Shown here: positions 21,903 through 28,091 of the stretch, piece by piece
How the letters are laid out: each line of letters opens with the position of its first letter
How positions within the stretch are numbered: the stretch's first letter is position 1
NCBI GenBank assembly: GCA_017381835.1
Contig: JAFOBK010000106.1
Coordinates: forward strand, 1-28,807
Direction of reading: 5' to 3'
DNA from: Oscillospiraceae bacterium
GTDB taxonomy: Bacteria > Bacillota_A > Clostridia > Oscillospirales > Oscillospiraceae
Length of the DNA stretch: 28,807 nucleotides
Notes under the pieces: generated by a model
The model's input: only the letters and a program-made list of their open reading frames with translations
Told to the model about the DNA's origin: nothing
The model's database searches: none
Made by a program: the position numbers and the translations under genes

Positions 21903-23447
21903 ATGTTTTCAAATTCTGCCCATTCCCTGGAGGATATTTTGGGCAAGGCCTACACCGACCACCTGGTAAAGGCCGCCGTGATCATCGGTATGGATGAAGA
22001 CGAGGCCATCCGGCTTGCCACCGAAAAAGTGGAATTTTGGCCGGAATCCCACCAAAAAGCCATCAAAAACCTGGCTTCCAAGTTGGGTCAGCAGGTGCTG
22101 CCCCCTCTGGAAAGTCCCGATGGTGCCGGCACTGCCTCCTTCAATAAGGTCACCAAGAAAGGTCCCGCTCCCGTTGGCGGCATCGGCCCCTACCGTATCG
22201 GCGAGGACGGCCGGGTGTATATGGCCTCCAAGGCTGAGCATTACCATATTCCCCTGGGTCACCGTTTCCCCGGCTACCAGCTTCTGCAGAACGCAAGACA
22301 GCTGGGCATGCTCAATGCAACCCACAATAATTCCCGCGGCTACATCACCCGCATGACCGAGCGCAGACTCATTGCCGCCGCCAACGGCCTTGCTATGGAT
22401 GATCCCCGCCTGGATGCCATCATCGCCGGTGAAGACCCCAATGCTCTGTGCCGCGTGCTGAATATCAATACCGGCTCTTTGGCAGTGGAAGCAGGCATCA
22501 AGATGATGCTGGCACGGTTCTACAAGCAGGAGCCTGCCTCCCCCACCCCCAAATATACCGGTAAAACGCCGGTATTCCTGGTGATGCAGGACTACAACGA
22601 AGGCCCTGAGGCCGGTTACCACGGCACCACCCTCACCGCCCACACCTTCCGTGGTCTGTGGCCGGATCTGAAGCAGAAGCTGGAAGCGGGCGGTATTTAC
22701 AAGATCGTCCCCGTGGCCATCAATGACCTGGAAGACCTCCGGAAGAAGCTGGAAATCTACAATTCCGGCGACTTTAAGACCGCAGGCTTCCTCCATGAGA
22801 TCGTGCTGATGAACTACGGCGCCATCGCCCTGGAGAAGGAATACCTGCAGAAGGCCCATGCCCTTTGCAGAGCGTATGACACCCTGTGTCTGGTGGACGA
22901 GATTCAGTCCTGCGCCTGGTATCCGGAGCAGATGCTCTTCCGCCGCTACGGCCTGCAGCCTGACTTCGTTGTGGTGGGCAAGGGTTTCCCCGGCGGCGAA
23001 AACTCCGGCTCCAAGATCCTTTGCAAGGCAGAGGCGGACAATTTGGTGCTCTTCGGCGCTCTGATCACCAACGGCCAGGAGGAGCTGACGAACCTGAGCT
23101 ACCTGACCACCATGCAGTTCATCGCCGACCAGGCAGAGGAGCTGACCCGGCTTCAGATGCGCTGGGATACCATCGGCCAGACCCTTGCCAAGGACTATCC
23201 CGATGTGCTCACCGGTGCGGAAGGTTTGGGTTATCTGGCATCCCTGCAGTTTGCCGATGCCCAGCAGGCAGGCGTATTTGCTAAGAAGCTCACCGGCCGC
23301 TGCATTGACACCAGCGCCCAGCTCTACAAGGCCAACTGCCCTCCCGCAGCCCTCTTCAAGCTGCCCATCATCATGCAGGATGCAGACATTGACATTCTGG
23401 AAGCAAACATCCGGGAAGTGCTGCAGGAAATGAAAGAAACAGTATAA
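21903..23447 (+). CDS. PLP-dependent class-III aminotransferase-like protein
   Basis: AAAGGAGGATCCTTT fixes the start. The 514-aa protein has a ~100-residue N-terminal extension before a fold-type-I core. NTGSLAVEAGIKMM (189-202) matches the class-III phosphate-binding block, YHGTTLTAHTF (239-249) the YHG segment, LCLVDEIQS with Asp332-Glu333 the PLP pyridine contact, and VVVGKGFPGG the Schiff-base Lys360 block (normally SKxxGGG). Members move amino groups to ketones or aldehydes, or act as mutases or lyases. Placed after a sugar transporter and FGGY kinase, it could act on an amino sugar or polyol derivative, or on a carbohydrate-linked ketone. It is longer than typical family members (about 430 aa). 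A terminator follows. Confidence 0.82.
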   Translation: MFSNSAHSLEDILGKAYTDHLVKAAVIIGMDEDEAIRLATEKVEFWPESHQKAIKNLASKLGQQVLPPLESPDGAGTASFNKVTKKGPAPVGGIGPYRIGEDGRVYMASKAEHYHIPLGHRFPGYQLLQNARQLGMLNATHNNSRGYITRMTERRLIAAANGLAMDDPRLDAIIAGEDPNALCRVLNINTGSLAVEAGIKMMLARFYKQEPASPTPKYTGKTPVFLVMQDYNEGPEAGYHGTTLTAHTFRGLWPDLKQKLEAGGIYKIVPVAINDLEDLRKKLEIYNSGDFKTAGFLHEIVLMNYGAIALEKEYLQKAHALCRAYDTLCLVDEIQSCAWYPEQMLFRRYGLQPDFVVVGKGFPGGENSGSKILCKAEADNLVLFGALITNGQEELTNLSYLTTMQFIADQAEELTRLQMRWDTIGQTLAKDYPDVLTGAEGLGYLASLQFADAQQAGVFAKKLTGRCIDTSAQLYKANCPPAALFKLPIIMQDADIDILEANIREVLQEMKETV

Positions 23448-23449
23448 TC

Positions 23450-23484
23450 AAAGGGAACGGCCTACAGGTCGTTCCCTTTTTCTC
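23450..23484 (+). terminator. Intrinsic terminator of the kinase/ABC/aminotransferase operon
   Basis: AAAGGGAACG pairs with CGTTCCCTTT around a 10-nt loop, followed by TTCTCTTCT. It starts 3 nt after the stop codon. Confidence 0.85.
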
Positions 23485-23491
23485 TTCTCCA

Positions 23492-23771
23492 TGTAGGGGA
23501 GGATCTTGATCCTCCCGTGCAAAAACAGCTTTGTTTTCCCAGAAACCCAATGTAAAAATGCAGCCCGGTCTCAAAAACCACGTCATTGCGAACCACTGCG
23601 CACACTGGTGTGGCAATCCGTATCATTAAACACCACTCCCATGGGAAGTACTCCTAAAAAGAAAACGGATTCCCACGGTCGCGTTGCTCCCTCGGAATGA
23701 CGTGGGAAATTGAAAATCCGCAGGGATTTCGCACCATCTTTCTTCCGGGAGGGTCAAGACCCTCCCCTACA
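23492..23771. repeat. MITE-like composite repeat with inverted hairpin ends
   Basis: The ends are inverted copies of one palindromic unit: TGTAGGGGAGGATC at 23492 and GGGAGGGTC...CCTACA ending at 23771. Nested inside is a second imperfect palindrome, CGTCATTGCGAA (23581) with CTCGGAATGACG (23691), and TGTGGCAATCCG (23609) with CGGATTCCCACG (23665). This CATTGCGA...GGCAATCC type is a common dispersed repeat in Firmicutes. No coding sequence is supported in the 23448-23833 gap. Confidence 0.75.
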
Positions 23772-23789
23772 TATTCTAAACAACACGCA

Positions 23790-23825
23790 AAAGGGAACAG
23801 CCGTTTGGCTGTTCCCTTTCTTTTA
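23790..23825. terminator. Terminator of the ECF S-component gene (likely bidirectional)
   Basis: A 13-bp stem, AAAGGGAACAGCC with its complement, and a GTTT loop. TTTTGCG follows on the minus strand and TTCTTTT on the plus strand. It lies just beyond the stop codon at 23834. Confidence 0.82.
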
Positions 23826-23833
23826 TGGAAAAT

Positions 23834-24376
23834 TTACTTCTTCAGAGCCTTGCGCAGCACGGGTACGATCAGCAGAGCCACAGCGCCGCCGATGAGAGCG
23901 GTGAACAGCTGGGGCAGGCTAAAGGTTTTGGGCAGAGCCTGCAGCATGGGGGGCTTCAGAGTGCCGGCAGCCAGCAGACCTTCGGACAGCACACCGCAAA
24001 TCAGGCCAACCACGATGGCATACAGAGCGGCAAACTTAGCAGCGGCAGCCACCAGCCAGGCAGCGACCTTGCGTACGATGTGATTGCTCTTGCCGGCGAT
24101 CACGAACAGCAGCACCACATACACAGCATTGCCCACCATGATAGCGGGAACGGTGAGGATCTGAGGTGCGATGCCCAGCAGGAATGCCAGGATGGGGGAG
24201 ATCAGCGCCACAGTCAGGCCGCAAGCCAGGCCGCCAACCAGCACGGAGATGGCCAGGATGGCATTGACGCAGGAGCCGGTGACCAGCTGGCCGAAGCCCT
24301 TGGTCAGAGCCTGCAGGGAAACCAGCAGTGCCAGCATAATGGCAGTTTCGGTGATCCAACGGAGTTTCTTATTCAT
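23834..24376 (-). CDS. ECF transporter S-component-like membrane protein
   Basis: A 180-aa hydrophobic protein with a basic N-terminus (MNKKLRW) and 5-6 predicted membrane segments, the size and pattern of substrate-binding S-components of energy-coupling-factor vitamin transporters. TETAIMLALLVSLQALTK in the first helix is typical, and the loop with GKSNHIVRKVAAW fits a cytoplasmic interface for the EcfT coupling module. It would work with EcfA1, EcfA2 and EcfT encoded elsewhere. The substrate is not recognisable. The start at 24376 follows AAGGAAGAAAAATCT. A longer in-frame reading continues upstream but covers the leader and promoter, so it is rejected. A perfect promoter and a structured ~160-nt leader precede it, suggesting ligand-responsive expression. 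Confidence 0.78.
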   Translation of the reverse strand: MNKKLRWITETAIMLALLVSLQALTKGFGQLVTGSCVNAILAISVLVGGLACGLTVALISPILAFLLGIAPQILTVPAIMVGNAVYVVLLFVIAGKSNHIVRKVAAWLVAAAAKFAALYAIVVGLICGVLSEGLLAAGTLKPPMLQALPKTFSLPQLFTALIGGAVALLIVPVLRKALKK

Positions 24377-24408
24377 AGATTTTTCCTTCTTTCCTTTTCT
24401 TTCCCAAC

Positions 24409-24535
24409 AAAAAATGCCGCCACCAAAAAGGTGCGGCAACGGCATAGCAACCCCGTCAGAAACGGAGAGAAAAACCATATCAGCACCTTTCACGCAGAGT
24501 ACACAGCCTCTTAATGTCAGGATCTTTATGGGTCT
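24409..24535 (-). promoter_or_regulatory. Attenuator leader, riboswitch candidate, upstream of the ECF S-component
   Basis: Two exclusive folds are visible in the minus-strand RNA. The terminator pairs UGCCGCACC (24438-24430) with GGUGGCGGCA (24424-24415, one bulge) around U5 and is followed by U6. The alternative pairs AAAGGUGC (24490-24483) with GCACCUUU (24434-24427), an exact 8-bp match that consumes the terminator's left arm and encloses a hairpin CUCCGU/ACGGGG. I tested TPP, FMN, preQ1, THF, purine and T-box consensus cores by eye and none fit. Confidence 0.62.
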
Positions 24536-24564
24536 ATCATAGTCCCTGGGTTCTTTTCTGTCAA
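24536..24564 (-). promoter_or_regulatory. Consensus promoter of the ECF S-component gene
   Basis: TTGACA (24559-24564), 17 nt, TATGAT (24536-24541) on the minus strand. The predicted start is near 24530, giving a leader of about 150 nt. Confidence 0.85.
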
Positions 24565-24572
24565 GGATTTTT

Positions 24573-24612
24573 TCAGGGAACGGAAATCCGTTCCCTGATT
24601 CTTTTTTATTCT
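24573..24612 (+). terminator. Stem-loop with plus-strand T-tail, downstream of amidohydrolase 2
   Basis: A perfect 12-bp stem TCAGGGAACGGA (24573-24584) with its complement (24587-24598). The T-tract TTCTTTTTTATT is on the plus strand, while the minus strand, where the adjacent gene is transcribed, continues with AAAAAATCC. It may cap antisense transcription or act only as an mRNA 3' hairpin for the amidohydrolase. Confidence 0.6.
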
Positions 24613-25664
24613 TCCAACCCAAACAGCCGGCATCCAGTGCCATAAAACACCTGGGAGATCTCCTCTTTGGTAAGATCCAGCATGAGGCTGGCCTGATAGA
24701 ACGCAAACAGCGCTTCCAGCACCGTCTTGCAGGAGGGGAATACCACCTCTTCGGGAATCTCGTGCTTATACAGCCACTGGAAGGAAGCGCCGGTGTTCAC
24801 AGGCTTGCCATGGGCGCGGTCGATAAAATAGTCGGTGCCCCACATCACATGGTCGCATCCCGCCACGCGGATCAGCTGGCACATGGTAGCCGGGTCGCAA
24901 ATAGCCGCCATATCGTAGTAAAGGTTCGGAATCCCCTTCATCTTCTCCACGGCTTCGATCAGCGTCCAGGAGGCAAAGCCTCTGGCGCAGTGGGCCAGGA
25001 TCAGCTTGGCATTCGGATACTTGGCGCACATTTCCTTAAAATAGGCCATGTTCTTTTCGTCGCTGAGGGCATCGGGCCGCACCATATGGATGGTGATGGA
25101 CATACCTCTTGCGTCTGCTACCTGCCAGGCGCTTTCCGGCAAATACTGCCAAACCTCCGCCAGCCAGGTGGGGCCGTCGGTCTTTGCGCTCTGATGGTAG
25201 CACTTGAAGCCCCGGATCTGGGGATTGGTGAGCATTGCTTCAATGTCTTTCACGGTATCCTCGGGCATCACATACACGGCACCCACGCAATCCGGCGCCT
25301 TGTAAAGCTCCTGGTTCATCCAATCGTTCATTTCCTTCCGCAGATCGGGGCGGTCGTTAAAAAGAACGGAGGGTGTGGGCAGGATCAGACCCCGGAACTT
25401 CCGGTCGCCGTACAGTTCCTTCTGATCTTTCAGCAGGCGCTCCATATCTGCCGTGCCAAAGCCCTGGAACATATTGTTGCCCTGGGGCATGTATTCTACT
25501 TTATGCAGATGGGCATGGGCATCAAAAACCTTCTCTGGAATAAAGGACTGAAGCCGCTCCAGCAGCGCCCGATCCGCATCGGTCCAGCCGAAGGTATACT
25601 GGAAATCGTAGACCCGCTCATCGCAAAAAGAAGCCGCATAGGGGCTTTTTGCTTTTTCAGCCAT
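24606..25664 (-). CDS. Amidohydrolase-family protein (COG2159-like TIM barrel), downstream paralogue
   Basis: A 352-aa metal-dependent hydrolase or decarboxylase fold. The metal-site pattern is FDAHAHLH (His50, His52), GFKCYHQSA, SITIHMV, LILAHCARGFASW and HVMWGTDYF with the final Asp. Its start codon at 25664 lies 3 nt past the upstream paralogue's stop, and its ribosome site GGAGG is inside that gene, so translation is probably coupled. It shares long identical stretches with the upstream protein (KLILAHCARGFASWT, IPEKVFD, QKELYGDR), indicating tandem duplication. The N-terminal ~20 residues are extra. The substrate is unknown; related proteins hydrolyse or decarboxylate small cyclic or aromatic acids. 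Confidence 0.85.
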   Translation of the reverse strand: MAEKAKSPYAASFCDERVYDFQYTFGWTDADRALLERLQSFIPEKVFDAHAHLHKVEYMPQGNNMFQGFGTADMERLLKDQKELYGDRKFRGLILPTPSVLFNDRPDLRKEMNDWMNQELYKAPDCVGAVYVMPEDTVKDIEAMLTNPQIRGFKCYHQSAKTDGPTWLAEVWQYLPESAWQVADARGMSITIHMVRPDALSDEKNMAYFKEMCAKYPNAKLILAHCARGFASWTLIEAVEKMKGIPNLYYDMAAICDPATMCQLIRVAGCDHVMWGTDYFIDRAHGKPVNTGASFQWLYKHEIPEEVVFPSCKTVLEALFAFYQASLMLDLTKEEISQVFYGTGCRLFGLEE

Positions 25665-25667
25665 GGT

Positions 25668-26666
25668 TTATTCCTCCAATCCCAGCAGACGGATGGCATT
25701 ATTGTAGAAAATATCCTGAATCTGCGCCTTGCTCAGATCCAGCATGATGCTTGCCTGATAGAAGGCAAAGAGAGATTCCAGGCACACCAGGCTCATGGGC
25801 ATCTGGATCTTGTCCTTGGGAAGGTCATAATCATAGACCCAGGTGAAGGTCTCGCCGCAGGAGAAGGCTCTACCTCTGACCCGGTCGATGCAGTAGTCAC
25901 TGCCCCACATAACCTTGTCATGGCCCGCCTGACGGATCACCTCATACATGGTGGCAGGCTCGGAGATGGCCGCCATATCGTAATAGATGTTGGGAATGCC
26001 TTTCAGCTGGCGGACAGTTTCAATGGTGGTCCAGGAGGCAAAACCTCTGGCGCAGTGGGCCAGGATCAGCTTGGCATTGGGGTACTGGGCGGTCTTTTCC
26101 TTGATATAGCGCAGATTCTCGGGATCCGCCAAAGACAGCTCCTTCACCATATGCAGGGTGATCACAAATCCCCGCTCGTTGGCGATCTCCCAGGCAACCT
26201 CCGGCAAATACTCCCCGATGTCGGCCTTGAAGGTGGGGCCGTCGGTCTGGGCGGTGATATGGTAGCACTTAAAGCCCTTGATCCGGTCACTTACCAGCAA
26301 AGACTCAATATGCTCTCTGGTATCGCCGGGTTTTACATACACCTCACCCACGCAGCTGGGTACGGTCTCCAGCTGCTGCAGGAACCACCGGTTCACCTGA
26401 TCCGGAATGCCGGAGGTCTTAAAATTCATGGTGGGGAAAGGAATCAGCATACCCCGCACCAGCCGGTCGCCGTAAAGCTCCTTCTGCTCCCGGAGGAAAT
26501 CCAGGGCGGTGGCTGTGCCGTGACGGACGGTCAAGCTATCGGGATTATTCTCAATGTGGGCAACATTATGGATATGGGCATGCATATCAAACACTTTTTC
26601 CGGAATAAAGTCCTGCAGACGGGCAAGCAAGGCCTTATCCTCCTGGGTAAACACAAAATCAGACAT
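25668..26666 (-). CDS. Amidohydrolase-family protein (COG2159-like TIM barrel), upstream paralogue
   Basis: The start at 26666 is chosen because AAGGGAG lies before it and the longer reading would cover the promoter. The 332-aa protein carries the same metal-site series as its neighbour: FDMHAHIH (His29, His31), GFKCYHITA, FVITLHMV, LILAHCARGFASW and KVMWGSDYC. Divergence is concentrated in the loop after the HxH (IENNPDSL here, YMPQGNN in the other), which often shapes the active site, so the pair may handle related but distinct substrates. Promoter 26703-26731 drives both. The proteins could also form a hetero-oligomer. Confidence 0.85.
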   Translation of the reverse strand: MSDFVFTQEDKALLARLQDFIPEKVFDMHAHIHNVAHIENNPDSLTVRHGTATALDFLREQKELYGDRLVRGMLIPFPTMNFKTSGIPDQVNRWFLQQLETVPSCVGEVYVKPGDTREHIESLLVSDRIKGFKCYHITAQTDGPTFKADIGEYLPEVAWEIANERGFVITLHMVKELSLADPENLRYIKEKTAQYPNAKLILAHCARGFASWTTIETVRQLKGIPNIYYDMAAISEPATMYEVIRQAGHDKVMWGSDYCIDRVRGRAFSCGETFTWVYDYDLPKDKIQMPMSLVCLESLFAFYQASIMLDLSKAQIQDIFYNNAIRLLGLEE

Positions 26667-26702
26667 GTGGTAATCTCCCTTCCTAAGAGTTTTCTTTCTG
26701 TA

Positions 26703-26731
26703 AAGATAGCACAAAGGCAGCCCCCACGCAA
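26703..26731 (-). promoter_or_regulatory. Promoter of the amidohydrolase pair
   Basis: TTGCGT (26726-26731), 17 nt, TATCTT (26703-26708) on the minus strand, about 40 nt before the start codon. Confidence 0.65.
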
Positions 26732-26733
26732 TA

Positions 26734-26763
26734 GGCTTTTCTGCCATTTCCAACAGAAAAGCC
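26734..26763. promoter_or_regulatory. Inverted repeat between divergent promoters (candidate operator)
   Basis: GGCTTTTCTG and CAGAAAAGCC are exact complements 10 bp apart, centred between the amidohydrolase -35 box (26726) and the ThrE-like -35 box (26775). Position and symmetry suit a dimeric regulator controlling both directions. Confidence 0.55.
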
Positions 26764-26774
26764 CGCAGAAAAAA

Positions 26775-26803
26775 TTGCATCTTCTTCCCATCTGTGATAT
26801 GCT
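26775..26803 (+). promoter_or_regulatory. Promoter of the ThrE-like/kinase operon
   Basis: TTGCAT (26775-26780), 17 nt, TATGCT (26798-26803), 34 nt before the start codon. Confidence 0.68.
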
Positions 26804-26842
26804 ATAAAAAATCATAACCCGTATTCAGAGGAGGACATCCTT

Positions 26843-28075
26843 ATGAATCATAATGCCCTTATGGAGCTTGTTTCTACCCTTGCTTCCCGCCTGGCCGCCT
26901 CCGGTGCTGAGACCTACCGGGTGGAGGAAAGTGTACGGCGCATCTGCTCTGCCTATGGTTTGGATTCCCGTGTCTATGCCATCCCCCACACCCTTCTCAT
27001 CACCATCATGATCCCCGGAGAGCGACCCTTGACCCAGTTGTGCCGAATGGATCACCTGGGAACTGACCTGGAGGCTGTGGAGCAATACAGCAATCTGAGC
27101 CGCCGGATCTGTACGGAAAAACCAGACTGGGAAGAGGCGCTCCGCTGGCTGGATATCTCCCAGCAAACACAAGCCCGCTATGGCCTCCCCATGGATCTTT
27201 TAGGCCATGTGCTGGTATCTTCCGGCTTCTGTCTGTTCTTCGGCGGCAGCGGCATGGACGCCCTCTGTGCCGGTCTGTGCGGCCTGCTGTTGGGCTTCCT
27301 GACGCGGTTTTTGGGTAAGACCAATGCCTTCTTCCAAAAGATCATTTCTGCCTTTCTGATGGCGCTGCTGGCCTATGGCTGCAGCGCGCTGGGACTGACG
27401 GATAATGTGGATACCAGCGTTATCGGCGCGCTGATGCTGCTGGTGCCCGGTATTCTCTTCACCAATGCCCTGCGGGATATCACTTTCGGCGATACCAACT
27501 CCGGCATCAACCGCATCGTGGAGGTTGTGCTGATCGCGGTGGCCATCTCTCTGGGTACCGCAGCCGCCTGGAATCTGTCGGTATCCCTGTGGGGCGCTGC
27601 GGTAAACACCCCGGTGCTGCAATACGGCCCGGTGCTGCAGTGTGTATTTGCCATCATTGCCAGCTATGGCTTTGTGGTGATTTTTAATATCCACGGATTT
27701 GGCAGTTTCCTCTGCGCCCTGGGCGGCGGCATTACCTGGGCCGCTTTCTGCGTGGTGCAGGCTCTGGGCGGTCAGGATCTGATGTGCTTTTTCCTGGCAA
27801 CGGTAGTGGCAGCTGTCTTTGCCGAGGTCATGGCCCGCATCCGGAAGTACCCGGCCATCTCCTATCTGATCTCCTGCCTGCTGCCCCTGATTCCCGGCTC
27901 CGGCATCTACTATGCCGCCCAGCAGGCCATGCAGGGCAATTCCGCAGGTTTTGTTTCCTATGCCGGCCGCACCCTGGCCATTGCCGGTGTGATGGCAGTT
28001 GGCATTCTGCTGGTGGTCACCACCACCAAAGTCCTCACCGGCCGCCGCAAGCCCGGTTTTTCCATCCACAAATAA
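26843..28075 (+). CDS. Threonine/serine exporter family protein (ThrE-like, both domains fused)
   Basis: 410 aa with GAGGAGGACATCCTT before the ATG. The N-terminal cytosolic part has the ThrE hallmark SGAETYRVEESVRRICSAYG (residues 20-39). It is followed by about ten hydrophobic segments: the first set ends with GVQ-like LVPGILFTNALRDITFGDTNSG, and the second half contains FNIHGFGSFLCALGGGITWA and CLLPLIPGSGIYYAAQQAM. In many Firmicutes these two halves are separate proteins; here they are one chain, as in Corynebacterium ThrE. Export of small amino acids or a related metabolite by proton antiport is likely. It is probably co-transcribed with the NahK-like kinase 16 bp downstream. Confidence 0.85.
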   Translation: MNHNALMELVSTLASRLAASGAETYRVEESVRRICSAYGLDSRVYAIPHTLLITIMIPGERPLTQLCRMDHLGTDLEAVEQYSNLSRRICTEKPDWEEALRWLDISQQTQARYGLPMDLLGHVLVSSGFCLFFGGSGMDALCAGLCGLLLGFLTRFLGKTNAFFQKIISAFLMALLAYGCSALGLTDNVDTSVIGALMLLVPGILFTNALRDITFGDTNSGINRIVEVVLIAVAISLGTAAAWNLSVSLWGAAVNTPVLQYGPVLQCVFAIIASYGFVVIFNIHGFGSFLCALGGGITWAAFCVVQALGGQDLMCFFLATVVAAVFAEVMARIRKYPAISYLISCLLPLIPGSGIYYAAQQAMQGNSAGFVSYAGRTLAIAGVMAVGILLVVTTTKVLTGRRKPGFSIHK

Positions 28076-28091
28076 TAGAGGGGAAATACTT

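Noticed and set aside
24409..24535. TPP riboswitch or T-box in the ECF leader
   Set aside because: CUGAUAUGG resembles one TPP segment, but the GCUGAGA block and second helix are missing; the T-box core AGGGUGGNACCGCG is absent.
24377..24706. N-terminal extension of the ECF S-component reading upstream to 24706
   Set aside because: It would run through a near-consensus promoter and the terminator hairpin and end of the amidohydrolase gene; the ATG at 24376 has its own ribosome site.
24762..26807. A 681-codon plus-strand open frame opposite both amidohydrolases
   Set aside because: The frame opens because of shared codon bias in the duplicated genes; the encoded sequence shows no recognisable family.
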